A stretch of 64,000 nt of DNA. It comes from Acanthosoma haemorrhoidale (Eukaryota; Arthropoda; Insecta; Hemiptera; Acanthosomatidae). The stretch is taken from assembly GCA_930367205.1 (NCBI GenBank), contig OV884013.1, forward strand, positions 118,645,827-118,709,826, given 5' to 3'. The translations under genes and the position numbers were made by a program. Positions 13,801 to 24,600 of this stretch are shown piece by piece. The notes below the pieces were generated by a model that saw nothing but the letters and a program-made list of their open reading frames with translations, was not told the origin of the DNA and did not search any database. Each line of letters opens with the position of its first letter. Position 1 is the first letter of the stretch.

Positions 13801-16800
13801 ACAATCTAGTCTGCTTCTCTACGGTTCACACTCGCCTTTGGGATCCGGACGGTTTTAGCCTACTCTTTTAGATACCAAGTGTGAATTCGTGGTCATTCCA
13901 AGACCACATAAACTACCTACAATACCTACCCTGTTCCTGTTCTCCTTAACATAGTGCACTGTCGGGGCACACCTTCTAAGATCTGATAGAGTCAGATCAA
14001 AACGAATTAGGCTGCCCACCGACTAGGCCGGCAGCCAGGGTGAAAGACCACAGGTCCACCCGCTCTATCTCTATCTCTTCTTAGGACAGGGGCTAGAGGT
14101 TGTAGCAACCCTTGGCCAGGCGGGCGTCTCCTCCCCACCTTGGGGACCCTCACATCTGATGACTCCTGATACTAAACAACAGGCTTTACCTCAAATATCA
14201 CAGATTTTTATTTATTTAACACATTTCAACATCAACGGATCACGGGCTCTTCTTCAAACAGGTATGGTGACTTTTTTTCCCCTCCCTTTACAGAATAAAT
14301 ATAAAAAATGAACTCAATGGTTTTTTTATGACTTAGAAATATATTTTGTTAAATTTTGCATTTGTCCGTTGTGATAATAATATTTAATACAAAAACTTAC
14401 CTCAACAGTTTCTGGTTCGGTGAGTACAAAGTATGCATTACCGAATACTTCGACTCTGTAGATACCTCCATGTATGTCAGAATATCTTTTCAGCAGTGGA
14501 AGCATGCCTGGAACAATATTCGTGGTATTTTTTATTTTAATTCAACGATACAAAAGTATTTTATTGACCTAACACTTAGTGATCTCTTACTATTTGTTCT
14601 TCTGATATTTTTAATTATTTTTTAATAGCATTGTCGGTTTGTCACGAGGGGGGCCTAGTTACCCTGGCCCTAGTGACGAAGTGAGGGTTGATTAGGCTAT
14701 GACCTGGACAATTGCTTCATGACGGGTCTTACTACTGTACTATCTGACTCCATATCTGATAGGCATGTGCCCCGACAGTGCACTATGTTAAGGAGAACAG
14801 GAACAGGGTAGGTATTGTAGGTAGTTTATGTGGTCTTGGAATGACCACGAATTCACACTCGGTATCTAAGGGTAGGCGAAAACCGTCCGGGGCCCAAAGG
14901 CAACTATGAACCGGAGAGAGGCAGACTGGATTGCCGCAGGAGACGCTACTAGGTAAAGTTGGTAGGACCACAGCAACAGTCGTCCACAAGGGAAAAATCG
15001 CTCCCGAGGAGGTGCTAGTTATTTACAATGAATTATGGTTTGGTAATGTTATTTAAATTTGTTTAAATCAATTTACAATATATATATAATAGAGTATAGG
15101 GTGATTTATCTTATGTAGTTAGCGGTCGCTACAAGCATATTGTGTATTATAACTATGGTATATTATTTTAACCAGTTGACATTGTATGAAATACTTATGT
15201 TTTGTTATTTGAAAATGAGATTTATTTTTTGAAAGCGATCCGCATATATAATAAAAAATTTCCACAATCACTTAATTTATCCATACAATGCAACAGAAAA
15301 CTGACATAGCAATGATGACTAATACTCCCGGAATCCTGTACAATGCCATCTGTTTGTGCCATACAGGTTTCCTAAAAAATAATTTCGATGAGATCGTTAG
15401 AGTCATAGGTAGGACAATATGATTGCTATTATTTTACTGATACTCATGTTTATTAGTATTTTTCTTTCTCACATTTAGTAGATTAATATTGTTTTAATAT
15501 TACATTGGTTTAACATTTTAATAACTGAAGTTGTCGTGAATCACCTCGTCTTTTTGCTAACATCAAGCTCGCTCTTTATCACTTAAATAATGTACTACAA
15601 TTAATTTTTATGGTTAAATATGTAATTTTTATGTGATTATGTAGAAGAATATATTTACGTAGTATTATTTAAACAGTTAATTTTAAACTGTTGTTTATTT
15701 AGTAATAAGAGAGGAAAAATTTCATATACATAATATTATTGATGGGCTTTTGGCTATATTTGCTTAGAGATTTTGCCCTGCAAATTATATAGGGTGTCCC
15801 AGAATTAACGCAAGATTTGATTTAAATAGAAAAAACAGTTTTTAGTATTTTTTTTTTTTTTATTGAATTATAAAGTAAATAGGATAGGGTTATTTATGGA
15901 ATAACACATCGGGAAAATTTGCCTCCACGACTTTGCTGGCACATACGCACTCTTTTGTCGAAATTTTCCATGACCATTTGGCATAAATGTGGTTGATGCA
16001 GCGTTGAATTTCTTCTTTTAATGCGCGGTTGGATGTGGGCTTGTTGACATACACCTTTGACTTCAAATAAACCCATAAAAAGAAATCTAAAGGTGTTAAA
16101 TCACACGATCTAAGGGGCCAATTCTTGGACTCTCTTCGCTGTGTATGGTCATTAGGCTTCAATTGTTGTGTTAACTGAATTTTGTAAGCATAGAGACACA
16201 GATCTTTAGTGAGTATACGCTGTAGAGAGCTTCTTGAAATTCGCAATTCTCGTCTACGACGCCGGATTGATGTTCCTGGATTTTCAGCAACACACTCACG
16301 CACTGCTTCGATATTGACATTTTAACGGCTTGTTTTTGGACGACCAGTGGGTTAAGTCCAACTGATCCAGTCTCCCTAAAATTTTCAATTAATCTCTTCA
16401 CAGTTGATGAAGTCAAAACACTATTCCGACCATATTTTGTATGAAATTTTCGAACTGCGGCCGCCAAACTTTTATTATTTTTGAGATAATGTTCAACAAT
16501 AAAGACACGTTGTTCTATCGTGTAACGCTCCATTTTTACTAACCCTAAACTATCAGCTGTCAAATTGTTTTTTTTTAGGGTTACCAATTTAGTTAACAAT
16601 TTAGGGTTGCCACTTTACTGCACAAATGGCGGCAAATTCTAATCTTGCGTTAATTCTGGGACACCCTTTATAATAAATAACAAATTATATTTATCATTAG
16701 TTTAGAGATCCACTTACCTTGGGGAGACATGCCGGCCATGAGGAAGCATTGCCCGAAGAACGGGAGTGCCTTTGGTCCTGGAATCTTGGAAATCCTTCTC

Positions 16801-16868
16801 CAGTGCTGGAAGACCAAACTGGCCAGGAAGAGAAAGAGTAAAGTGACGAGGTAGATTGTCACCGCCAT
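2824..16868 (-). CDS. Cytochrome P450, CYP4 family (12 exons, 494 aa, apparently intact)
   Basis: This is a microsomal heme monooxygenase of the CYP4 family. Insect members oxidise fatty acids, hormones or xenobiotics; the substrate cannot be told from sequence. Exons in coding order: 16868-16718, 14507-14401, 10570-10477, 10112-9930, 9795-9726, 8894-8768, 6925-6853, 6553-6447, 5533-5465, 4316-4148, 3307-3131, 2981-2824. All introns are GT-AG, phases agree, and the exons sum to 1485 nt. Visible motifs: an N-terminal membrane anchor (residues about 4-20) and proline-rich hinge PGPKALP (30-36); WxxxR (W121, R125); the CYP4-typical ETAMG (179-183); I-helix EGHDT (304-308); K-helix ExxR (E362, R365); PERF (417-420); heme loop FSAGPRNCIG (434-443) with ligand C441. 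The length is normal for the family and there is no stop or frameshift. Introns hold Tc-N, D and LINE copies. The start is the first ATG in frame before the anchor. The subfamily is not assignable here. Confidence 0.95.
4489..4854 (-). other. Unexplained open frame inside CYP4 intron 9
   Basis: A 121-codon open frame lies on the same strand as CYP4, between exons 9 and 10. It includes a CPRCGVV stretch and a C-terminal ...FRQEKMVSDINYMTMWMC. It fits nowhere in a P450 and would break the gene if spliced in. I recognise no family. It may be chance or a decayed insert. Confidence 0.2.
5640..6260. other. CYP4 intron 8 insert-like segment of higher GC
   Basis: The stretch stands out from the surrounding AT-rich intron and has pyrimidine-rich runs. 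No terminal repeats, coding frame or match to another copy in the window was seen. It could be a transposon fragment, but nothing supports a specific class. Confidence 0.25.
7320..8236 (+). mobile_element. Tc-N copy A: IS630/Tc1/mariner-type element with deleted transposase, in CYP4 intron 6
   Basis: Both ends read AAGGGTG(T/C)CCCAGAATTAAC or its reverse complement and are flanked by TA, the usual target of this superfamily. The plus-strand reading gives the helix-turn-helix N-terminus (KFYTKYARNSVLTSSTVKRL) and the C-terminal part of a DDE domain (WFQQDG, then WPPRSCDLTPLDFFLWGYLK). The middle third, with the first catalytic Asp and its surroundings, is missing: the frame runs from VVENP directly into a PKLDD-like region. 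It is therefore non-autonomous. It lies antisense to CYP4. Confidence 0.9.
8966..9390 (+). repeat. Dispersed repeat D copy (D2) with a long (CT)n tract, in CYP4 intron 5
   Basis: The copy contains the D blocks GCTGCTCTACTCGAACCATT, CCACATAAACTACTTATAAA and CATAGTGCACTGTCGAGGCA, ending in a GC-rich segment near 9385. It begins with an uninterrupted CT microsatellite (about 8971-9040). Copies at 13.5 and 22.4 kb have only a short CT run at the same place, so the tract is probably an expansion inside the repeat. The middle of D is missing here. Confidence 0.75.
9391..9725. other. CYP4 intron 5 remainder
   Basis: AT-rich sequence including a TTAATTATTAGTTAATAATT-type stretch near 9610-9640. No gene or recognisable repeat was found. 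Confidence 0.4.
10640..11050 (-). repeat. Dispersed repeat D copy (D3) with a long (GA)n tract, in CYP4 intron 2
   Basis: On the minus strand this matches the D block CGGTTCACACTCGCCTTTGG and the AGCGTCTCCC segment. A pure GA run of about 90 bases (10751-10838) follows. Beyond it, to about 11050, is GC-richer sequence ending in a CTCTCTCTAT stretch that may be the rest of the repeat. The limits are approximate. Confidence 0.6.
11208..12165 (+). mobile_element. LINE-C: 3' end of a Jockey-like non-LTR retrotransposon, in CYP4 intron 2
   Basis: An open frame (about 11208-11764) encodes the C-terminal end of a reverse-transcriptase ORF: YLGITLGRNLPF, then LLIYQSVLRPALMYGTPLF and RRHIKFFDSL. These are the thumb and post-RT motifs of Jockey-clade elements. 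A GC-rich 3' UTR follows and ends in TTTGAGAGCTAAGAAAAAAA and a short A-rich tail. The same tail occurs at 21.07-21.16 and 26.27-26.41 kb. The catalytic FADD region is absent, so the copy is 5'-truncated and dead. It lies antisense to CYP4. Confidence 0.85.
12170..12700 (+). mobile_element. Decayed LINE reverse-transcriptase remnant
   Basis: Broken frames show RT thumb-like pieces such as SVQYLCLALGNRNLTFTKHI, with frameshifts and stops throughout. It directly follows the LINE-C tail and is probably an older insertion from a different element. No ends were found. Confidence 0.4.
12701..13440. other. CYP4 intron 2, AT-rich stretch with a short inverted repeat
   Basis: The words CTTGTTTACGA (near 12868) and TCGTAAACAAGG (near 12920) form a small inverted repeat, flanked by A and T runs. 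A short hydrophobic ORF at 13087-13350 has no recognised family. Confidence 0.35.
13441..14175 (+). repeat. Dispersed repeat D, long copy (D4)
   Basis: One of the most complete D copies. In order it has the CTCTCTGCATTGGCGCTTGC block, the CTATGTTTTAGTCCGGCGT block, AGCGTCTCCC, CGGTTCACACTCGCC, the GTGGTCATTCCAAGACCACA core, CATAGTGCACTGTCGGGGCA and a GC-rich tail ending near CTCACATCTGATGACTCC. It lies in CYP4 intron 2, just downstream (in CYP4 sense) of exon 2, and is in opposite orientation to the copy in intron 1. Confidence 0.75.
14637..15010 (-). repeat. Dispersed repeat D copy (D5), inverted relative to D4
   Basis: On the minus strand this matches the D core (GTGGTCATTCCAAGACCACA, CATAGTGCACTGTCGGGGCA) and the 3' segment seen at 24.66-24.78 kb, ending TGTCACGAGG at 14640 on the plus strand. 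It sits in CYP4 intron 1. With D4 it brackets CYP4 exon 2 (14401-14507). Confidence 0.75.
15011..15789. other. CYP4 intron 1, AT-rich
   Basis: No coding frame, terminal repeat or match to another family in the window was found. Confidence 0.5.
15790..16668 (-). mobile_element. Tc-N copy B: transposon relic in CYP4 intron 1, with a different internal deletion
   Basis: Ends match AGGGTGTCCCAGAATTAACG and its complement, with TA on both sides. Minus-strand reading starts MERYTIEQRVFIVEHYLKNN. Unlike the other copies it keeps the second helix-turn-helix region (RRRRRELRISRSSLQRILTK) and continues to KPNDHTQRRE. It then jumps straight to the NWPLRSCDLTPLDFFLW region. Its deletion therefore differs from the one shared by copies C, D, F and G. 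Its right end is only about 50 bases from the CYP4 exon 1 splice donor. Confidence 0.9.
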
Positions 16869-16894
16869 ATCCTTGGCTGATCTGAACCTTATGT

Positions 16895-16901
16895 CTATAT
16901 A
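16895..16901 (-). promoter_or_regulatory. Possible TATA-like box upstream of CYP4
   Basis: The minus strand reads TATATAG about 27 bases before the CYP4 ATG. Normal TATA-to-start spacing would put transcription start almost at the ATG, so this is weak. A second CYP4 promoter further upstream is equally possible. Confidence 0.2.
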
Positions 16902-16989
16902 GAGATTGTCCTATTATCACTAGTTATACGTGATAGAATTATCAGCAGCCTAGTGTCACCTTCGGCCTTAGACAGCAGAAAATAGTCCA

Positions 16990-17080
16990 TTATGATATTT
17001 TTTTTTTTTTTTTCTTTCATAGCCCCTTTTAATTTCCAGATAATTATATAAAATTATAGATCGTCCGGTGAATCTATTTT
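16990..17080 (-). repeat. LINE-A 3' tail fragment
   Basis: On the minus strand this reads the terminal LINE-A sequence (GATCTATAATTTTATATAAT, then GGGGCTATGAAAG) followed by a long A tail. It is the very 3' end only and lies just upstream of the CYP4 gene. Confidence 0.7.
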
Positions 17081-17344
17081 CGTTGTTTAAAAACGTACAG
17101 TTTGTTGTAATATGATAATATAAAGACGTTTCAATGATATAGCCATGGCCGCACTAGGCAAACCTGGGAAGATATGGCTCCTACCTTTTTTAAAATTATT
17201 ATTTTTTTTATTATATATATAAAAAAAAAAGCCACATTATCCATTTTATATTGTTTTTTTTCTTCTTAATTTCGACTAAAAACACACCCAGTCCTCAATA
17301 ATTCAACAGCAAGTGACACTAGTTACATTTAAAATTATTAATTA

Positions 17345-17530
17345 ATAATTAAAGCGCCAGTGGCCTCGTGACCTGCTATAAATATGTGACAGTGGGAGTC
17401 CTGGCAATGACCCATTTCTCCAATCATGTCATGAGCGTCTGTGGCTCTCGCGCTTTTGGTCAGCTTGGCTTCTACCTGGTGACGTGGCTGACGGAGGATC
17501 GTGGAGGACTTCTCAGGACTCCGCTTCATT
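17345..17530 (+). repeat. LINE-B 3' UTR fragment
   Basis: Contains the LINE-B words CAGTGGCCTCGTGACCTGCT, GACAGTGGGAGTCCTGGCAA and GGCTCTCGCGCTTTTGGTCA, as in the copies at 31.4, 46.1, 48.1, 57.2 and 58.3 kb. It has no RT segment and is cut off at about 17530, where the shared 310-bp segment begins. Confidence 0.75.
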
Positions 17531-17532
17531 TC

Positions 17533-17850
17533 ATATCATTTTACTTGATTACTTTTATTTTTAGGTTGAATTTGCAAATATACAAATGAAGAGACAAATT
17601 GTACAACTATGCAATCGAGTTTCGAAAAACAAATGTATGTTTACAAACACTACAATTAGTCGTACACAAGGTGCTCACTGTCATACCGTTATTAAAGAAT
17701 CGCACATTCTTACGAATGGATGAATTTATTGAAATATTGGTTTAGGGTGTAAAAGTTTTACATCATCGAACCAATGGTTACCTTTTTTTATTCATTTTAA
17801 TTTACAGATAAATATAACCAAAATAACTGCTTAGAATTAAGTTAAGCACA
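17533..17850 (+). repeat. 310-bp segment duplicated at 47.5 kb, fused to LINE-B
   Basis: This stretch, starting ATCATTTTACTTGATTACTT, recurs almost unchanged at 47468-47756. In both places it is directly followed by LINE-B RT sequence. It encodes nothing obvious. It is either an upstream part of one LINE-B lineage or flanking DNA carried by duplication. Confidence 0.7.
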
Positions 17851-17867
17851 ACATATACTGTGAATTC

Positions 17868-18620
17868 CATTCCATCTGACATAGAACCCACACACGAGGC
17901 TAAGAAGACAAGAGCTAAACAGACGCTTTGGACAACTGTACAGACTACTTCGAAGGACATGAAATCCCTCAATAGAAAACAAATTACCAATCTACGAAGT
18001 TATACTTAAGCCAATCTGGACTTACGGAATAGAGCTATGGGGGAGAGCAAAAAAGTCGAACATCAATCGTATCCAATTCTTTTAATCAAAAGTCCTGAGA
18101 ACAATAGTAAATGCCCTTTATTACGTCAGCAACAAAACCCTTCATAACGATCTTAAACTTCATAGTAACCTACCCAACCACCCTAATCCCCTAGCACAGT
18201 CATTGCACTGCGCCACACATCCCTATAATCCTCCTCGGAGATTAAAACGGCAATGCCCTCGTGACCTGCCATAAAAACGTGACAGAGGTAGTCCTGGCAA
18301 TGGCAAGTTTCTCCAATCAAATCCTCAGCGGCTGTGGTCATCGCGCTCTTGGCCAGCATCCACCGGCTCGTATCCAGTGACGCGGGTGACGTAGGAGCGT
18401 GGGGGACTTCCCAAGACTCCACTTCCTCTTTCACATGCAAGGGAGGTGACAACCATGAGGGTCTGGGCTGTTTGTAAATACTGTATGAATGAGCGAGGGA
18501 ATGAACAATTGTGAATAGGGTATGAATGACAACATTGATCACAATTACTTATTGCCCAATAAAAGGTAGATTGTCATTTTATAGCAATAAAGATTGTATG
18601 ATTAAAAAAAAAAAGATGTA
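17868..18620 (+). mobile_element. LINE-B copy: 5'-truncated Jockey-like retrotransposon
   Basis: The RT C-terminal region is frameshifted but recognisable by comparison with cleaner copies at 31.1, 33.7 and 47.8 kb (ENKLLIYKVILKPIWTYGIE, then LRTIVNAPYYVSNKTLHNDL). The conserved 3' UTR follows and ends at ATTGTCATTTTATAGCAATA plus an A-rich tail. Catalytic domains are missing. Confidence 0.8.
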
Positions 18621-18639
18621 CAATGTCCATTCATACCAA

Positions 18640-21060
18640 CATTCAATAAATATAACATTGTGACAGTTATGAGGACTTGGGAGTGGATAGATTGGATTCG
18701 TTCGATGTTGGGTTGTCCCCCATAGTTTTATTCCCTAAGTCGAAATTGGGTTTAACAAGTACATGTGATGTTTGTTTTTTTAGTGTTGCGAACACATTTG
18801 CTATTAGCGATCTTTGTGCACCATTGGTTGCACCATTGGGTACCATTGACGGATTATGATGAGATGAAAGAATTGCTGTGTCATCTTACCATGCAAGATT
18901 CCTCCATTCTGAAGGTTTGCTCAGTATCTGTGTAGTTCAAGGTTTGCAGTAGTCATTTTATATCTTCCCAATGTACCTTATCGGTGTCTTCCAAAAACAA
19001 TTCCCGGTTTAAGGAATTTGTGCCGTGTCTTTCTTTTTCAAATGGTAAAACTGTATTAATTTACCCCACCCCATCTGCGATGTCTGATGGAACACCGTAT
19101 GTTGAAGCGCTTGAAGAAAAAAATATATATATATAATGAAAGTTATCTCTCTTTTATTTGAATTTGCCGCGCTGCTTCCACTGGCCCCCACCAGATGGAG
19201 CAGCAGTTATGAGATAGAAAAGGTTATGTGAGGTAACAGAACATGTAAATATTGTGAATAGAGAATGGATAGTTATTAACTGTAATTGTCGTTTCTTTGT
19301 TTACAGGTAAGATTGTGTAAATCAATATTAATAATTGTTATAATATAATATATAGTGAATAAAATTGCTAACTTTGTTTACAGAGAAACTGATTTCAGTT
19401 TATTCACCCCACCTTCAATAATTGTCTTACATATATATTACACGAGCATAATATTGATATTATTTGTTAGTGTGTTATTATTATTTTCAACGCAGATTGA
19501 GATTGACTGAGTAGTGACTAAATTCTTTTCAATGCTGTTATTTCTATTTCGCAGAGTGGTAGTATTGATTGTAACCATTTTGGAAGAGCTTTCGGACAAT
19601 GGAAAAAGGAATCATAAAATTATTTAAAAAAAAGTATAAAAATATAAAATTAATAAATCGAATAAAAATGGATGCCAATAATCATTGGTATTTATTGGGG
19701 GGGGGGGGGGGAGAAGATCACCATTAAAAGTTCCATTTACAAAAAAAATTCGAAAACTGAAATATTTACTGTATTAAAACATTGGAATGCCAATATTTCG
19801 TATCCCGATTATTTGTATTTCCGGCTAATTCGTACAAATTTGCCGGTCCCCAGAGAAAATCCCGGTAAGTGGTATAAAAACAATGCATTTCAGTCCCCTC
19901 CGTCATTCGTATTATTTTTATGATCGAGGTCACTTAAAATGTCTAATAATACGTATTTCCAGCTTAAAAACCTCGTTAATTTGTACTGTTTCCAAAAAAT
20001 GAAAGAGGACAGTGAGAGACTAGAGAGCAGAATGAGTGCGAGATAAATGTTTTCTATGAAATCCCATATGAGATTCGTACTCTTTTTACAGAAAAGAAAT
20101 AAGGAGAGGAGAGAGGGAAAGTTTTAGGAATTTTACTAAGCTTTTCTTTCGTTTCTACGGTTCAGTCTCGTTTTCGTTATCGTTGTGACACGTTACCATG
20201 CCTCTGCAAGGATTGCGTAAAAAAAAATTACGGATTTTTTTCGTACAAATGATTGGTGCATATTTAATTTAGAACATAAGTATGTACATATTTTTTATTG
20301 CATGTATTGTTTATTGTTTAGTTTAGTATTAAGCAGTGTTTATTGTATAGTTTTTATCCTTACTACATTGTACATACTTCTTAATACATACACGTTTGCA
20401 TTAATACGTTTTTTAATTTTTTCACTACTTTTAATTTTAAGTTACTCCCGATACTTGGTATTCCCGATAGTTCATACCAAACTGGCAGTCCCTTGACAAT
20501 ACGAATTATTGGGATTCAATTGTATTGTAAAAAAGATGGATGAATTTTAAAACTAATTAATTTTATCATTTAAAAAAAAAATACCATTGAGATACACGTC
20601 ATCAAACATCGATTCCAGTACAAATCTGTAAAAATTTGTTTTAATTGAATAATTGTGTTTGATTTTATGGCAATTGTTACTATGACTTCAGCTCCAAAGT
20701 GGTTATTTTAACATTGAAGTAAAAAAAAAGAAGAAGAGAGAATGAACAATTACAATCAGTACAAACATTATTCTTTCTTTAAAATAAAACAGTAGCTGTT
20801 AGTAACAATAATATTCTTTTCTTGTAAAAGAACAGCTTTTCTAAGCAACAATTATTAACAATACAAATACAATACAAAAGACCGATCGTTTTCCACGAGG
20901 AAACATTACATTGTTAATTATTGATATTTATGTTAATCAGCTTTTATTTATTTCAAACAAAACATTCAATTTCACTAATTTATATTTTTTGATGATTGCT
21001 AGCATTTAACTACCAAACATTCTCACAATAATAAAATCCAGACATAAAACTCCCTAAACG
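18640..21060. other. AT-rich intergenic DNA with possible old DNA-transposon termini
   Basis: No gene was recognised. There is a G run at 19697-19710. Two similar stretches, TTCGTACAAATTTGCCGGTC (about 19830-19850) and a related one ending CTGGCAGTCCCTTGACAATA (about 20482-20500), might be remnants of terminal repeats of a pogo-like element. That is a weak suggestion. Confidence 0.3.
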
Positions 21061-21067
21061 CTATTTG

Positions 21068-21165
21068 CGTAGGACTCCCCTTAGTGAAAGGCACCCATCA
21101 ATCCAATTTTCCAATTCCAATTTATAAGTTTGAGAGCTATGGGAAAAAAAAACCAAAAACCATTT
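21068..21165 (+). repeat. LINE-C 3' tail
   Basis: Matches the end of the LINE-C copy at 12.06-12.16 kb: GGACTCCCCTTAGTGAAAGG, then TTATAAGTTTGAGAGCTA and an A-rich tail. It is only about 100 bases long and strongly 5'-truncated. Confidence 0.75.
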
Positions 21166-21560
21166 GCTGTTGAAATCTAAATTGTGGCAAGAAGTGCCGA
21201 TGTCATGTGACATAAGCAGTTTTAACATTGAAACCAAAAATGTATGCTTTTTGAGTTTTTGCACAAACATCTTGTTAACTTAGGAATGCCCAGCAGAGAT
21301 TTTATAAAATTTTAAAAGTAAAGGATTTATTGTTTTTTTTTTAAAACACTTTTAATTCATCGGCCAGACTTGGGTTTCTTGCATTGAAAATAATTTTTTT
21401 TTAAGAAACATGAGGAAAAAAATTGACTTAGTCACTCATTGTAGCAAGCAACCCATCCAGACACGCAAATATATTCACAAACACATTATTTCTATGAATA
21501 AATTAAGAGTAAAAATATAAACTAGGATAAGGGGATACACCGCAAAAATATTATTTACAA

Positions 21561-21566
21561 TTTATT
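21561..21566 (-). promoter_or_regulatory. Candidate polyadenylation signal of the Ly6 gene
   Basis: The minus strand reads AATAAA about 90 bases downstream of the Ly6 stop codon, in an AT-rich 3' flank. Confidence 0.4.
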
Positions 21567-21653
21567 TTGTACAAAATTAACAAAAGTTGTTATATAGTTA
21601 TAGGAACATCGTAAAAAGTACAAATATTGCAAGAATGCTTTGGTAAAATATGT

Positions 21654-24600
21654 TCAAAGTATAGTCATACTTAAGCAGATGACAGAGACTATCAAGTACA
21701 AGAAAGGAGAGATGGACTGGACACCATTACACAGCCGTGTGTTGCAAACAGCGCACTCTTGTACCGTCCCCTCTCGAATCGCTTCCTCTTGGGTACAATC
21801 GTTGTAGCTGCATTTCCGGTAGACCATAGGCCTCCTTCCGGCTGAAATAAAAAACAAAATTTAACGAAAACCGTATGTAGATAGTGCTGGTAGATCAAGT
21901 GGTCAATTAACATAAATGATTCATTTTGTTTTAAGCCAAAGAAAAAATATTTTATTTTCATCCAAGGAAACCATCATGAGGGGAAATGAGACTTAAGATG
22001 TGCCCAATATCCAGTAGGGGGATTATACTCTGCCAGCTGGGCTTGAGCGGGTCATCTTCACAGTAAGTATTTTATTTGACCAACAAGGTCTCTCGCAGTG
22101 ACTGCAAGCATCGTCGTACCGCAGAGGCCACATAATTGGAACTAGTCAATAATAACTTATAATGGCAGGGGTTGTGCCTATTACCACGACGAAAAAATAA
22201 AAGTTACCCTCTACACAGAGATCAGAACACACCCGCCTACGGTTCCATATTTTATTAATAAATCTACGGCGTTAGTTTAGAGAAGGGACTAGTTCGGGGT
22301 CCCTACTCGGCCCAAGCTCACTAGGGGCGCGGGCATAGCCCGGCCTCTGACCTGCCTATATAAGGCAGAAAATCTGAGCTTTTTCAGACAGTCGGAATCA
22401 GACACTTGAAGTGAACACTGCCCTCTCTCTCTGCACTGGTACTTGCTGCTCTACTCGAACCATGGCTTTCTTATTTCATTACCTCTGCACCTCTCTTACC
22501 TAACCTTGCTAGATTTACTCCGAGACTGTCAGGCTCCACGATCTTCCCAGTGGAGTTCCCTGGCCTTGCCCCGCACATCCTAGGAAGGGACCCATTCCAT
22601 GCAGAGGGCGACCTCTGAGGCCATACAAAATGTAACTAGTAGCGTCTCCCTCTGCGGTACATTCTGCCTCTCTCCGGTTCACGCTCACCTCAGATACCGC
22701 GTGAGCTCGTGGTCATTCCAAGATCACGTAAACTACCTATAAAAGCTAGTCTTTACCTCTTCTACTGAACATAGTGCACTGTCGGGGCACACCTTTTAAG
22801 ATCTTATGGAGTCAGGTTAGTAAACAAAATACGAGTAAAGCTGCCCACCGACTAGGCCACCAGCAAAGGTCAAAAACCACAGGTTTATTCACATTTACCG
22901 CTCTCTTGACGAGACCTTTTTCACCCCGGCGAGCCTTATATTTATTTTTTCATACAATGCCATGCAGTCCTTGTCCACGGCATAGTTAATTTTAGAGAGC
23001 TCAGTCAGTGCCAATTATTATTTTTATAATCCAACATCAGTGGCTTATATAATATTATGATATGAACCAAGGAATTTAAATAGAAGAGCGTATAAATAAA
23101 TTAACTTCTCACCATACCTATCTCAATTACTTTTATGCAATAAGGCTGGCTGACCTTGCAGTATTGTATTGAAGGCGCAACCAGAAACCCATCACCACAG
23201 ATATTGCTCCAGACCCTGCTTTGGCATATGTAGCACTCAGAAGGTCCTAAATCTCCTGAAATAAATTATTATTCATTTCTATTTGTTTCATCCGTATATA
23301 ACTCTATAAAGGATAGCATTTATTTACTTTACATCCCATACAGTATAAGTAAATCAAATAAATTTCAAATTATAGGAAATTCTGTTTAAATTAATTATAC
23401 ATAATTGGTTAACAACAATGTTTAATACAGTTTCTTCTTTTGTTTCTTATCCTCTTGTTATAAAATATATATCTACAAACGAATCTATTTATAATTGTAT
23501 TTCCTGTAGCTTGGCTACATTTTATACAAAGTCTGTTTTCTACTAATAGTGATCTGCATTGTACAAAAGTATAATGATGTACATTATACATTAATGGACT
23601 GAATTTATTAAAAGTGATGGGGCTCACCTTATTTATCATAGAATTAAAACTAACTTACATCTAACTTTCAAATTTAAATTATAGCATAACAGGTTTGATA
23701 ACCAGGCTGAAAATTAAGAAGTTTTTTTAGACCTACTAAAATATATCAAAGGAACTTTCTACATTACAGTGAATAATTAACTATAGCCCCATAACCGCAC
23801 AGATTAAGAGGAATATGTAAGAATTTATATGACAATAATGTTACTTCTCATGAAGTAAAGCGCTAGTTGAAATAATAGGAAACTAATTAACTGATTATGA
23901 AGCTAAATCAGCTTCAAGTGAGACCGCTAACTACATAAGATAAATCACCCTATACTCTATTGTATATATATTGTAAACAAATGTAAATAACATGGACCAA
24001 ATATAAATCATTGTAACTGTGTTAAGCAATAAAAAATGCGGGGTGCCAATTAGTTATATGAGCTGGGACACCAGCTGTAGGCAGGTAGGAGCCCCCCAGA
24101 CCCTCGGCAAAACCCTGCCAGCCTCTGCCAGAGAACAAAGGAAACCCACATCATTGGTCACACAAATCTTAATGATGATTGGCTAAGGGCAAGGCTAGCT
24201 GGGTACTTAAGCCGAGGGCTTAGCCCTTGTAAATCATTCTCTCCTGGTAACTACTCACTGGCTCGTGGCTACCCCACTTGAACTATGAAACCTGACTGCT
24301 TCTTTATGAAAAACCTCTGCATCTCTTCTCTCCTAAACTCGCTATGTTTTAGTCCGGCGTCGTCAGACCCCAAACCTTCCTAGTGGGAATCTCTGCCTTT
24401 GTCTCGCTAAAACTAGCACCTCCTTGGGAAAGACCTCTCCTCGTGGACGACGGTTGCCGTGGCCTTGCAAATTTTCCTAGCAGCACTCCTGCGGCAATCT
24501 CGTTTGCCTCTCTCCGGTTCACACTCGCCTTTGGGATCCGGACGGTTTTCACCTACCCTTAGATACCGGGTGTGAATTCGTGGTCATTCCAAGACCGCAT

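Noticed and set aside
22774..22989. Frame in repeat D6
   Set aside because: Present only in this copy; other D copies have stops at the matching positions.
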